This document shows positions 32,922 to 43,968 of a stretch of 64,000 bases of DNA, piece by piece; the first letter of the stretch is position 1, and the number at the start of each line of letters is the position of its first letter. The stretch is from contig CM046878.1 of assembly GCA_025667525.1 (NCBI GenBank), positions 573,170,868-573,234,867 of the forward strand. The letters are read 5' to 3'. The translations under genes and the position numbers were made by a program. Under the pieces are notes generated by a model. That model was not told where the DNA came from. It ran no database searches and was given only the letters and a program-made list of their open reading frames with translations. Source of the DNA: Glebionis coronaria. Lineage: Eukaryota > Streptophyta > Magnoliopsida > Asterales > Asteraceae.

Positions 32922-33562
32922 ATGGTTCTCACACGCGAGCAGGAACAACTCAATGCAGCAATCCAAGCTGCAATGCAAGCGATGCTTCCTCAGCCGAGGA
33001 ACGAAATTAGGGCTGAGGTTCAGGCTGCCAACAATCAACAGTATCACCCAGTACCTCCTCCTCCTCTTCCAGCAACATTGGCAACATGGTTGGAGAGATT
33101 CAACAAGCTCCGTCCTCGAGCTTTCGATAGAACAGATAGCCCCAGTGAAGCTGAAAGCTGGTTGGCTCACATTGTGAAGATCTTCGATGCTATGGGTTGC
33201 GACCCCGTTTTCAAGTCGAGGTTGGCATGCTACCGGTTCGAAGGTGATGTGTTAGCATGGTGGATAGCACTGAAGCAGTCAGAGGGAGGTGATAATTGGG
33301 TGGCTGGTTTGACATGGGCTCAGTTCAGAGATAGGGTGATGGAGCAGTTCTTTCCCAAGGCTGAGCAAGACAAGCTGAAGAGGGAGTACCATGGGATCCG
33401 ACAGAGAGCTGGGGAGAATAGCAACGAGTTCATGCAGCGCTTTCTTCGCTTAGATGGTTTCCTTGGTGCAGCAGCAGGTACTCCTAAAGAGCAGGCACAC
33501 CACTTCAGGTGGGCTCTTTGCACATCGATCGCAAACAACTTGGTGTGTGCTACGTTCAACAC
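32922..33562 (+). pseudogene. Tekay-2 gag, 5' part, split by copia-B
   Basis: ATG 32922 begins MVLTREQEQLNAAIQAAMQAM, a helical N-terminus. The Ty3-type gag domain (Retrotrans_gag) follows: FNKLRPRAFDRTDSPSEAESW, FEGDVLAWW, LTWAQFRDRVMEQFFPKAEQDKLKREY and NSNEFMQRFLRLDGFLG. The frame is open to FNT at the AACAC target duplication and continues in phase at 51235 after copia-B. Gag forms the cytoplasmic virus-like particle. The visible stops after 33562 belong to the copia-B LTR. Confidence 0.88.
33558..33562 (+). repeat. TSD AACAC, left copy (copia-B)
   Basis: AACAC immediately before the 5' LTR TGTTAGAAA; the right copy is 51230-51234. It identifies the exact insertion point in Tekay-2 gag. 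Confidence 0.93.
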
Positions 33563-33883
33563 TGTTAGAAATACGTTTTTAACGTATATTAAAAGTATCG
33601 GTCACTCCACAATATTATAAATGTTGTATAGCTCGTAGTTAATGTGTGCTTATTAAGTTAAGTAAGAAACCGACCCATGGGCTTGTCATGGGTCGGCCCA
33701 AGCCCATTAGTGGCTTGGATATAAATACCCCTTTCCACCATGTAAAGGGGTTGGTTGTTGATTGTTTGTTTTTCCCATTTTGAATGAAAAACACATATTT
33801 CTCTCTCACTTTCTCTCACTAGTTTCTCTCTCTAGAAATCTTCAACCCACTTCATTGATTCAAAAGATTATCAATATTCTTCA
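33563..33883 (+). repeat. Copia-B 5' LTR
   Basis: TGTTAGAAATACG...ATTCTTCA, 321 bp. TATA box TATAAATA at 33720-33727; CT-rich TTTCTCTCTCACTTTCTCTC downstream is typical of plant leaders. Confidence 0.93.
33720..33727 (+). promoter_or_regulatory. TATA box of copia-B 5' LTR
   Basis: TATAAATA in GGATATAAATACCCC, mid-LTR, followed about 60-100 bases later by the CT-rich leader. Confidence 0.75.
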
Positions 33884-33885
33884 AT

Positions 33886-33900
33886 TGGTATCAGAGAGCC
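33886..33900 (+). promoter_or_regulatory. Primer-binding site of copia-B
   Basis: TGGTATCAGAGAGCC two bases after the LTR, complementary to the initiator-methionine tRNA end as in other copia elements. Confidence 0.85.
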
Positions 33901-34663
33901 ATGGGGTGATTTAAGGTAAGGATTAGTGTTATTTTTAGTTTTTAAATGTATTAGTGATTTGTAGGAAAATCAACCTTGAATCTTGTAATTTTTGGTGTTT
34001 TTGTTGTTGGGATTAGTTGATAAGTATTGGGTTTAGCTTATTTTGGTAGAAATCATAAAACTTTTTTGTGGTTTTTGATCAAAAATCGAGTTTTGATTTG
34101 TGTAAAAAGCTATTTCCTGGGCTCGAAGTCTATTTTTTCCAGATCATTCCGAATAGCAGAAACATTCCGAATAGCCAAAACATTCCGAATAGCCAAAACA
34201 TTCCGAATAGCCAAAACATTCCGAGTAGGGTTTAGCGTATTCCGAATAGCCAAAACATTCCGAATAGCCAGAAACATTCCGAATTGCAGAAACATTCCGA
34301 ATAGCAGAAACATTCCGAGTAAGATTATTCCGAGTAAGGGATTATTCCGCATAAGGGTATATTCCGCATAAGGGGTTATTCCGCACAAGGGTTATTCCGA
34401 ATAGGGTTTATTCCGCACAAGGGTTATTCCGAATAGGGTATATTCCGGATAAGGGTTATTCCGAATAGGGTCTATTCCGCATAAGGTTTATTCCGAATAG
34501 GAGTTATTCCGGATAAGAAAGATCAAGGGGTATTTTTCGACGATTATTAGTGGATTTAATCTTGGCTTCTTACACACTCTTTACTTCAACAACACAACAT
34601 AATTCACAACCTTACTTCACTGCTCGATCAACCGATAATCTTTGTTTCTTTAAAGTGATCAAA
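33901..34663 (+). promoter_or_regulatory. Copia-B leader with putative intron
   Basis: A consensus splice donor TTTAAG|GTAAGG at 33915/33916 and an acceptor TTTGTTTCTTTAAAG|TGATCAAA at 34655/34656 frame a putative 740-nt leader intron. The acceptor and the following TGATCAAAA are conserved in copia-A. The ATTCCG array lies inside. No ORF of known type is here. Confidence 0.55.
34146..34520 (+). repeat. ATTCCG array upstream of copia-B gag
   Basis: About 22 copies of ATTCCG followed by NATA or NGTA, spaced 15-25 bases (units such as AAACATTCCGAATAGCC, then TTATTCCGCATAAGGG). It begins about 230 bases after the putative donor. Confidence 0.85.
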
Positions 34664-35737
34664 ATGAATCCGAATTCATTAATGCCTCAAATGACATCAC
34701 TTACGGATATTTCCGTCATTACGGGAACGGATAATCGCCCTCCAATGCTCATTAAAGAAGTTTTTGAAGCATGGCAAGGCCGTATGATGTCATACATTAA
34801 GGGAAAACCGACATATGGGAGGCTTATGGTCAAGTCAATTCTAAATGGTCCACTTGATTATGGTACCATTGTGGTTAACAATGTGACTCGACCACGGGAG
34901 TTTGAAGAACTTACACCAGCCCAACAACTTGTTGCCAATGCAGACGAAAAGGCTCTTCAAACCATTCTCCAAGCTCTTCCACATGACATCTATCGAATGG
35001 TAAGTCAATATACGGTTGCAAAGGATTTATGGGAACGTCTGAAGGTGTTGCTACAAGGTACGTCTCTCACTAAACAGGAACGGGAATGTCAGTTGTATGA
35101 TCTGTTTGATAGATTCACGTACAATCCAGGGGAAACGCTTCACGACTACTACTTCAGATTCACTACTCTCATGAATGATTTGAATGTATACAATCTCGTG
35201 ATTGCTCCATTCCAGGTTAACACCAAGTTTTTGAATACTTTACCTCAAGCTGAATGGGGTGAGTATATTACCGATGTTAAGTTAACCAGGGATTTGCATA
35301 AGTGCAATTTGGATCAACTCTATGCTTTTCTTCAGCAGCATGAGAAACACGTGATCATGCACCGTTCGCCTCGAGGTATCTACCCTGATTCTTTAGCTTT
35401 GATGGCAAATCAACCAAGCTTGTCATACAACAACACTCCTTATATCATGGGACACCAAGCCTATCATCCATCACCGTACATGACTCCAAGCTTCCCCCAA
35501 TATTCGATTCTGCCGCAACCACCCACCTCACATCAGCTACAATATCGGTTTAATGCACCTTCGTCTCAGAGAGAACCACAAGCATCACAATATGCCTCAC
35601 AACCTCACCCATATTCACCAGCAAGCATTGCACCTTATGCTCAGTCATCATATTCTTCTTATCAAGAAAATGCAGCATATCCATCAAGCTACTCTGACCA
35701 CATGAGTATTCCTTCTGGTGCTTATGCAGCTCAATAA
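34664..35737 (+). pseudogene. Copia-B gag, N-terminal part
   Basis: ATG 34664 preceded by TGATCAAA, as in copia-A. The copia-type gag domain includes PPMLIKEVFEAWQGRMMSYI, YTVAKDLWERLKVLLQGTSL, YDLFDRFTYNPGETLHDYY and TKFLNTLP. From about residue 240 it is rich in Ser, Pro, Tyr and Gln. TAA at 35735-35737 interrupts the frame, which continues downstream unshifted; copia-A is open at the equivalent point, so the stop is private to copia-B. Confidence 0.88.
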
Positions 35738-38155
35738 GACCAAGCAATGTATTGTGATAATGATGAAGTCCCCATTCCTGAATTCAAACAAGGAACTGAC
35801 CCAGTTGAAGTGTTAGCCACTATGTCTGCTTATCTCACAAGGACATTGAGCAAACGAGGATTTAGAGGACCAACTCCTACTAACAATCAGCTGAGGAATT
35901 CATCCAATTCTCGACAACAAGCTACTATTGAGAATGGCAGGGTAATGGTTCAACCTATTCAACCTTATCAGGGGAGACCCACTACATCAACCACCAATGC
36001 ACGCACGGTCAATCCTGCTCCAATGGTCAACACTCCTCCACGGGCTAATTCCACAGGCAAGTTGAGAATGATTACATGCTACAACTGTAAGGAAGAAGGT
36101 CACATGTCTAGGGATTGCACAAAACCCAAGAGGAGAAGGGATGGTCAATGGTTTGCAGAGAAGATTTATTTGGTAAACGCTCAGGCACAAGGACAGGAAC
36201 TTGATGAAGAGGAGCTTGCATTTCTTGCTGATCCAGGGATTGCTGAACAAGAAGTTGTCACTACACAGAATGCAGCATACCAAGCAGATGATCTGGATGC
36301 TTACGATTCAGACTGTGATGAACTTCAATCTGCTCAGGCAGCTCTTATGGCAACTATCTCTAGCTTTGGGCCAGAAAAAATATCTGAGGTACTTACTAAT
36401 ACCACTGATAATACCACTGATACTAGTATTCAACCACATCAAGTTGGGCAAGAGGGTGCTGATCCGAATGAGTCTTCGGTGGTGAGTCTTTCAAATGAGG
36501 AGACAATCAATGATAGTAATATCAATGTGAGTCCCGAGACTTTGAGTGAATCACAACCGGGAGCCATTTCGCATACGCATATTCCTGCTCAACAAGATTT
36601 GGTCATGGTTCCTGCTACATTACTTAGCCAAATGAATACTGCACTCTTAGAAACCCTAGCTAAGAATAAGAATTTGTCTGCTGAGCTTGCTTTGTGCAAC
36701 GAAAAAGTTCAAACTTTGGAATTGGTTCCTTCGTTCACTGTTCTAACAAATCCCGAATATGATCATTTTCGAAACAAACAAATGATTCATTTGCAAGAAA
36801 TTGAAACCTTAAGAGCAGATCTTTCTAACGAACTTAAAGAAAAAGAGTTAGTGGTCACTAATTTTCACAAACTTCAAACAGATTTTGAATTACTCGAGTC
36901 TAAAAAGAATGAAATGGAAATTAATGCTGCTAATAAGATTAGAAGTTTAGATTATTTGCTTTTAAGACAATACGCTGCCTCTCAACTAGTGCACTTATTT
37001 GACGCATCGTTTAGAGAGTTTAACTTATCGGGTCAAAAAGGCCTTCCCCCTAACCCACGGTATGCAAAACAAGCTTTTATCCATAGTCCAAGACTTTATA
37101 ATGCAACCCAATTAGGATTGGTCTTAGACCCGATTGTTATTTTCGATGATCGCACAAATAAGGATCTAGTTGATGAGAATCGGTCATACAACTTTGAAAA
37201 ATATCCCGAGTGTGATTATTTTAAAATGAATCAGGAGCTTGTAAAAACGGATTTTAGAATTCGCTTCCATATGGATAAAGATCTCATCACAGCACCAACC
37301 TACATGTTAAATGAAGAAAACCCTAGTACACTTCCTACACTTGTCAAAATGGAAGGACCTAAGGAAATTCCAAAGGATCTTCCACCTGTTAGCACTGTAT
37401 GGTTAAACTTGCAAGAGATTAATCAATACTTTGCTAGTTTTGACAAGGTCATTCTGGAATGTACGACTTCAAATGGCCTAAACGCCGGAGAATAGGCTTT
37501 CGAACACATGAACGAGGTGTTTAAGAATGAGATCAATCCGTTTGTCGAAAGTCTAAAAGGAAGTTTTGCATCTCTTTCGGAAAATCTCGAGTTTGAAATT
37601 GCAGAAGTTCAAAAAGTGTTTTATGAAATGGACACCGCTTACGAACTACAATTAATTGAAAAGGAAAAGATTTTATCCGAATATGACCGATTCTTGTCCC
37701 AAGTAATTTCGTGTGATGTGCTTACTACTGTAAATGTTAATTATTCGAATGAGCTTACATCCGCTATGATTAAATGTGATGCTGTGAATATATGTGATGA
37801 TGTGTGTGATCTCTCTATAAATGTTGCTGATACCGTAAATGAGGTAGATAATCATTCTTGTCACGAGTCTAACGCTGAATTTTTAAAGCTTCAAGATTCT
37901 TACAATTTACTTACAAAACGTTTTAATCAACTTGAACAACATTGTATATCTTTAGAATTAAAACAACAAACTCAAAATGAGGATCTTTTGATAACAAATG
38001 GTTGTGAAAACAGTGTTGAGACGAGTGACAAGATGATTGAGATAGTTAAGGCATTAGAGGAAGAGATTATGAGATTAAAGAGAGATGTGTCATCAAATGA
38101 AACACTAAAATTGGAACTAGAGGCTGCAGAGTCTAAAAACCAGGACAGAAATTAG
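35738..38155 (+). pseudogene. Copia-B gag: zinc knuckle and coiled-coil spacer
   Basis: Same frame as 34664. The CCHC zinc knuckle [14 protein letters not shown] (36077-36118) would bind RNA. Then [22 protein letters not shown] and a long helical, acidic region with heptad-like spacing follow. TAG at 37493-37495 replaces the tryptophan that copia-A keeps (GEWAFEHM). Near 38145 the frame shifts, giving the stop at 38155. The spacer of more than 600 residues between knuckle and protease is unusually long for copia elements; a structural role in particles is only a guess. Confidence 0.82.
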
Positions 38156-39524
38156 ACTTTCGTCTATTCTAGGGGAGATGGATCGGGCAAGACAGGGACT
38201 ATCCGCTCTTTATGGTTCAATAGAAGAACGCTTAGCTTTTAATGCAGCACAGCAACAATCTTATGTTGAACAACTGAACCAAAAGTGTGAGGAAATCTCT
38301 GACTTAAACATCCAACTCATTGACAAAAACATGGTTTTGGCCGAGTTAAAGGAGACACTTCTTCTCACCCGACAAGAAGTTGTTAATAACTTAGCTACCA
38401 ACTCTGCACCGTCCTCTAGTGCTCCAACAACCAATTCAGTAGTGCTTTATAAGAACCCGCTCCATAAGAAAAACCCGGTTACCTACGATGATTATATGAG
38501 GAATGCAATTAAGCATGTAGATCTTGTTAGGGATATTTTAGATGATTTGTATGCGTTAGATCCCTCAAGCAGTTACTATTATTCAGCTCATGAATATATT
38601 AAGCGTGTTCAATATTGCTTAGCATATTTGCAATACATAGGAAAACCGGGTTCTGCACTACTTAATAATCGACCCATTGCTGTAACTCCATTCAATAAGA
38701 CTCCAGGAGGAAAACCGTCATTGGCACCATCAACTAAGGCACCTTTAAAATCTGTTACTAATGTTCCCACTTTGCCTTCTACAGGATTAAAAGAGTCTAC
38801 TAAGGCTAAAGGATCGCCACTCAAGAAAGATAAGATCAAGCCCTCCACTAGTAGTACCATCAAGAAGAAAGTAGAAGCTCACCATAGGAATGTTATGTCA
38901 GATTTAAATAAAAAGAATCATGTTGCTAAGACTAAAAGCTCTGCGCCTGTGCAGAAGCCTAAACCATTTGTGAATTCTAATTTGAAATGTTGGAATTGTA
39001 ATGAGTGCATGTTTTCCCAACGTCATGATTTGTGTCTTATTGATCATGTGAATGAAATGAATGCCATTAGGAATGATCTTGAATGGAAGCCCACTGGGAG
39101 AACTCGTACCCAAGTTGGATGGCAATGGCGTCCCACTGGTAGGACCTTTACATTAGATGGAAAAATGTGCCCTTTAACTAGGAATGCATCCATTGAGGTT
39201 AGGTCTCAGCGTCCTTTAGTTAGGCACACTAGCACTAAAGTATGGAAACCGCGCCCTTTAATTAGGTCAGCCCCCACTATAGTGCCTATCAGTGAAGAAA
39301 TACCTCAGGATTTAAGCCAACTTGAATCTACACCACCAACTAGGAAGAAGGCTAGGAAATCTAAGAAACCTAAAGTTAGCAAATCTAAGATCATTAAATC
39401 TGTACCTGCTAATAACAAGGAACACTCAGATTCCGAAACCTATACATTGTCTTCGTCTGGTGATATTTTCAGGTGGTCCAAATCATCCTCTGGTATTTGG
39501 ACTCCGGTTGCTCAAAGCATATGA
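38156..39524 (+). pseudogene. Copia-B gag C-terminal spacer with CWNCNECMF motif
   Basis: Continues the coiled coil (RQGLSALYGSIEERLAFN; VLAELKETLLLTRQE). A lysine-rich part follows, with KCWNCNECMFSQRHDLCLIDH (38986-39048), the repeated WKPTGRTRTQ and WRPTGRTFT blocks, and a basic KKARKSKKPKVSKSK stretch that could act in nucleic-acid binding or nuclear import. It ends GDIFRWSKSSSGIWT and TGA at 39522-39524, overlapping the protease frame by about 30 bases. The same ending and overlap occur in copia-A. Confidence 0.8.
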
Positions 39525-40044
39525 CCAGAGATCGCTCGATGCTCTGAAATTTCGTCAGCAAGTTTCTTGGAACGGTTAAATTCGGTAATGATCATATTGC
39601 AAAGATAATGGGTATGGTGAATATCAGATTGGAAACGTTACGATTTCAAGGGTATACTATGTAGAAGGTCTTGGTCATAATTTATTTTCAGTAGGACAGT
39701 TTTGTGATTCCAACCTAGAGGTTGCTTTTCGACAACATACTTGTTTCATCCGCAACTTGGAAGGAAAAGATTTGTTGAAGGGGTCTCGTGGTGCAAATCT
39801 TTATACTTTGTCCTTACAAGACATGATGGCCGCCTCTCCAGTATGTCTTCTCTCTAAAGCATCTAAGACTAAGTCATGGTTATGGCATCGCAGATTATCT
39901 CATCTCAACTTTGATGCTATTAATCATCTGGCTAAAAACGAATTAGTTCGTGGTCTTCCAAAGCTCAAATTTCACAAGGACCATTTATGTTCCGCGTGTT
40001 CAAGGGGGAAAAGTACCAAGAAATCATACAAGCCCAAAGCTTAA
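39480..40044 (+). pseudogene. Copia-B protease, GAG-pre-integrase and integrase zinc finger
   Basis: The protease active-site block YLDSGCSKHMTRD begins at 39494, in the -1 frame relative to gag. A TGA follows at about 39546 and a frame break near 39615. YGEYQIGNVTISRVYYVEG, GHNLFSVGQFCDSNLEVAF and the GAG-pre-integrase (LLKGSRGANLYTLS) follow. The integrase HHCC finger is seen in WLWHRRLSHLNFDAINHL and HLCSACSRGKSTKK. The frame stops at 40044. Confidence 0.82.
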
Positions 40045-40440
40045 GACACCAATCAAGAAAAAACTTCATCTTTTGCATATGGATCTTTGTGGGCCAATGC
40101 GAACCGAAAGTGTGAGCGGTAAGAAATTCATCCTTGTTATTGTAGATGATTTCTCCAGGTTTACATGGGTTAGATTTCTACGTACAAAGGATGAAGCACC
40201 GAAGGCTATCATCACTTTTCTGAAATTCATTCAGGTACGTTTAAATACTACTGTCCGTCGTATTCGTACAGATAATGAACAGAGTTCGTCAACCAGACTC
40301 TTCGTGATTACTATGAAGAAGTTGGTATCTCACATGAAACATCCGCTGCACGTACTCCACAACAAAACGGTGTCGTTGAAAGACGGAATCGTACGCTTAT
40401 GGAAGCTGCTAGGACTATGCTGATTTATGCGAACGCTCCA
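40045..40440 (+). pseudogene. Copia-B integrase core
   Basis: In a new frame: HMDLCGPMRTESVSGKKFIL (first catalytic Asp), VIVDDFSRFTWV and IRTDNEQ (second Asp). A further frame break near 40280 separates the third block, [18 protein letters not shown], which supplies the Glu around 40365-40415. It would insert cDNA; the two frame breaks disable it. Confidence 0.82.
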
Positions 40441-42036
40441 TTGTTCTTGTGGGCAGAAGCTGTATCTACTGCATGTTTCACCCAACACCACTCTATCATT
40501 CGGAAACGCCATGGAAAAACACCTTACGAGCTTCTACATGATCGTAAACCCGATGTTTCATTCTTTCATGTGTTTGGTGCTCTTTGTTATCCAAACATTA
40601 ATAGTGTGAACTTGGGCAAACTTCAACCGAAAGCCGATATAGGTATTTTCATTGGTTACTCACCCTCCAAGAAAGCATACCGAATTTACAACCGTCGTCT
40701 TGGTAAGATAGTAGAAACTATGGACGAAGATTTTGATGAGCTGACAGCGATGGCTTCTGAGCAACGCAGCTCTGAACCCGCGCTTCACGAGATGGGAACC
40801 GGTGCTATTAGTTCTGGATTAGTTCCCAATAATCCTACTTCTACATCATTTTTACCACCTACAAGGCCCGAGTGGGATAAACTATTTCAACCGCTGTTTG
40901 ATGAATTCTTTGATCCCCCAAATGATGAAGTTCCAGCACCTGTAGTGATAGCTCCAATCCCTGAAGTTATTGCTCAAGCTAATGAACCTTTATCAAATGC
41001 ATCTTCAATTAACATTGAACCGGATGCACCTCTACCAAGTAACTCTCAAACTACACCGGAATCGTCACCCTTACTTGTGCCTAATGATGTTGAAGAGGAT
41101 TCAATTGATCACGATTTGGAATATGCTCACCTACAAGAGCTTCCTTTCTTTGGTATACCGATACCTGAAAACCCTTCAGCCGCGTCTACCTCAGAAGAAG
41201 CTCCTACAATTGTTCACTCCAGACCACCACGGATTGAAAATCACAGCACCAAATGGACAAAAGATCACCCAATTAGGAATGTTATTGGAGGTCTCGATCG
41301 ACCAGTCTCTACACGCCATCAATTACAAGAGAGTGCACTCTATTGCTATTTTGATGCATTTCTCTCCGAAGTTGAACCTAAAAACTGGCAACATGCTATG
41401 ACTCAATCATCTTGGATTGAAGCCATGCAAGAGGAACTAAATGAATTCCAAAGACTTGAAGTATGGGAATTAGTTCCTCTCCTTGACAAGGTTAACATCC
41501 TTACTTTGTTGTGGGTTTATAAGGTTAAACTCGATGAGATGGGTGGAGTCTTGAAGAATAAGGCTAGATTGGTTGCTAGAGGATATAAACAAGCCTTGGG
41601 TATCGACTTTGAAGAATCTTTTGCTCCTGTTGCAAGATTGGAGGCTATTAGACTATTCCTTGCGTATGCTGCTCATATGAACATGATCGTCTATCAAATG
41701 GATGTGAAGACGGCATTTTTGAACGGTGAACTAAGGGAAGAAGTCTATGTTAGTCAGCCGGATGGGTTCGTTAGCACGGAGTTTCCTAATCATGTGTACA
41801 AGCTTAAGAAGGCTCTCTATGGGTTGAAACAAGCTCCACGCGCGTGGTATGATCTCCTTTCAACATATCTCATTTCGAAAGGCTTCTCCAAAGGCAAGGT
41901 GGACCCCACTCTATTCACTCTCAAGGAGGACAACGACATGATTCTGGTACAAATTTATGTTGATGATATAATATTTGCTGCCTCTAACATAGAATTGTCC
42001 AAACGCTTTGAGAAGCTAATGTCCACACGCTTTTAG
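40399..42036 (+). pseudogene. Copia-B integrase C-terminus and reverse transcriptase
   Basis: Open frame starting inside integrase ([58 protein letters not shown]), then an acidic, Pro-rich linker and the copia [61 protein letters not shown] and the catalytic YVDDIIFA near 41957-41980. A TAG at 42034-42036 interrupts; the next codon continues in the same frame with MSMMGKISFFLGLQIS. Confidence 0.88.
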
Positions 42037-42939
42037 ATGTCAATGATGGGAAAAATTTCATTTTTCTTAGGATTACAAATTTCTCAGAATCCCAGAGGCA
42101 TCTTTATTAATCAATCCAAATATGCTCTAGAATCCTTAAAGAAATATAACTTTGAAAATTGTGACCCCGTGGACACTCCAATGGTGGAGAAATCCAAGTT
42201 AGATGAAGATAGGAATGGGATTATTGTCGATCCGAAACTCTACCGTGGAATGATCAGCACCCTTCTCTATCTGACTGCAAGCAGGCCTGATTTGCAATTT
42301 GCCGTATGCATGTGTGCCCGGTATCAGGCTCGGCCTACCGAAAAGCACCTATATGTTGTTAAAAGGATCTTTCGGTATCTCAAAGGAACACTTCATCGTG
42401 GTCTATGGTATCCGAAAGATTCCTCTATTGCTTTAATATCATACGCAGATGCCGATCATGCTGGGTGTCAAGACACGAGGCGTAGCACTTCTGGGTCTGT
42501 GCAACTCCTTGGAGACAGATTGATTAGTTGGTCTTCAAAAAGGCAGAAAAGCGCTGTTATTTCTAGCATGGAGGCTGAATACATTGCCATGTCCGGTTGT
42601 TGTGCTCAAGTCCTTTGGATGAGATCATAACTAACTGACTACGGTCTTGGATTCAACAAAATCCCGATGTATTGTGACAAAAAGAGCGCCATTGCCCTTT
42701 GCTGCAACTACGTTCAACACTCCCCGGCATAGCACATCGACATTCGCTACCATTTCATTAAAGAGCAGGTGGAGAACGGAGTGATCGAGCTGTATTTTTT
42801 CACCACTGAGTATGAGCTGGCAGATATGTTCACCAAAGCCTTAGATCGAGGACGAATCGAGTTTTTGATCGACAAGCTTGGAATGAAATCATTCTCTCCA
42901 GCGACTCTCAAAGAGTTGGCAGAAGAATCAGCAGAATAG
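42037..42939 (+). pseudogene. Copia-B RT end and RNase H
   Basis: Same frame as the RT. It contains TPMVEKSKLDED, YLTASRPDLQFAVCMCARYQ, and RNase H with YADADHAGCQDTRRSTSGS, SSKRQKSAVISSMEAEYIA and HIDIRYHFI. Stops at 42628-42630 and 42733-42735 break it. The natural terminator is probably TAG at 42937-42939 after ELAEESAE. RNase H degrades the RNA strand during cDNA synthesis. Confidence 0.86.
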
Positions 42940-43560
42940 TGGTGGTAAACTATTCATGCGTATCCTTTGTTCGTGATCATGTATATTATCGTATATATAT
43001 AAACCACAAAAAGAAAAATACAAAAATATAAAACCAAGAAACACCATAAAAAATATAAAACCTAGAAAAACCATAAAAAATTATAAAATCAAGAAAATCC
43101 AAAAATATTTTTCGTTTTTTAAATCGGGCATGTCTTTTAGTACGGTAATATTTACGGCTTTAGAAATGTCGATCAATATTGACACGGCGCCATAAATAGA
43201 GTCCGTATAAAAGTTGTACATTTTTAAAACATGCCCATTATGGCTTGTAGTTATTTCAGACTACAACCCGTTTTTCGTATTAAAGTCACGTATTTCCTTG
43301 GAAAACGTTGGCTCACAACGGGAATTAATTTTCTCGGGCATGATTTACAAGCCAAATCATGCAAAGGGATCAAGTTTACTTTATAACTTGGTCTAACACG
43401 AGTTAGTGTACGTCTCAGTGCATTAATTTGTCTAAATAAGAGAAATCTTATTGCCACCACGAATCAATCTTTTCAAAACATCAATTGACAAATGTTTTTC
43501 ATCATCATGTGCCTCGTTAAACAATAACTACAGCTCTTTAAATAGAAAACGGGTCATCGT
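42940..43560 (+). other. Non-coding region after copia-B pol
   Basis: A-rich spacer (ACCATAAAAAATATAAAACC-type repeats near 43000-43110) without a coding signal; the ORFs of 60-69 codons here have no family match. It ends at the first PPT-like tract. Confidence 0.55.
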
Positions 43561-43968
43561 TTAAGGGGGAGAAACTGTTAAATCTCTTCGTCATCAAAAA
43601 GGTCTTCAAACGTTTTCGAGGAAAATTAATTAGCTCAATGGTTAATGGCTGGAATTGCTTCGACATTCGTTTTGTATTTGTTTGTGGGATTATCGTGAAT
43701 AGTTTAGCTAAGATAGGTTAAGTTGGCTAAGTTTAACGAGGGTTAGGGAGACTAGAAAAGACAAGGAATAAAAAGTAAAAGTGAAAACTGTAGGGGTTAA
43801 ATGTGACAAGGGGTAAATCTTGTGAAAAGTTTGACCTAGTCAAATCCCCTCCCCCCCGTTTTCTTTTTCTCGTTTCTATCTTCTTCTCTCTGGTTATTTT
43901 CTCTCCGCCATTAACATACTCACACAAGCTATCACACCTTTGTCTAATCCATCTCATTCATTCCTAAG
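43561..43968 (+). promoter_or_regulatory. Internal PPT-like tract and CT-rich leader-like region
   Basis: TTAAGGGGGAG (43561-43571) is followed by AAACTGTTAAATCTC, which resembles the element's own PPT-LTR border (TTAGGGGGAG-AT-TGTTAGAAAT). About 300 bases later a CT-rich stretch (TTTCTTTTTCTCG... TTCTTCTCTCTGG, 43858-43905) resembles a plant 5' leader. It ends at a splice-donor-like CCTAAG|GTACAA at 43968/43969. No clear TATA box. Read as a possible relic LTR/leader that now precedes the 3' ORF. Confidence 0.45.

Noticed and set aside
34146..34520. CRISPR-like regular spacing of the ATTCCG repeats
   Set aside because: Short core, no true spacers, eukaryotic retrotransposon context; it is a minisatellite-like array.
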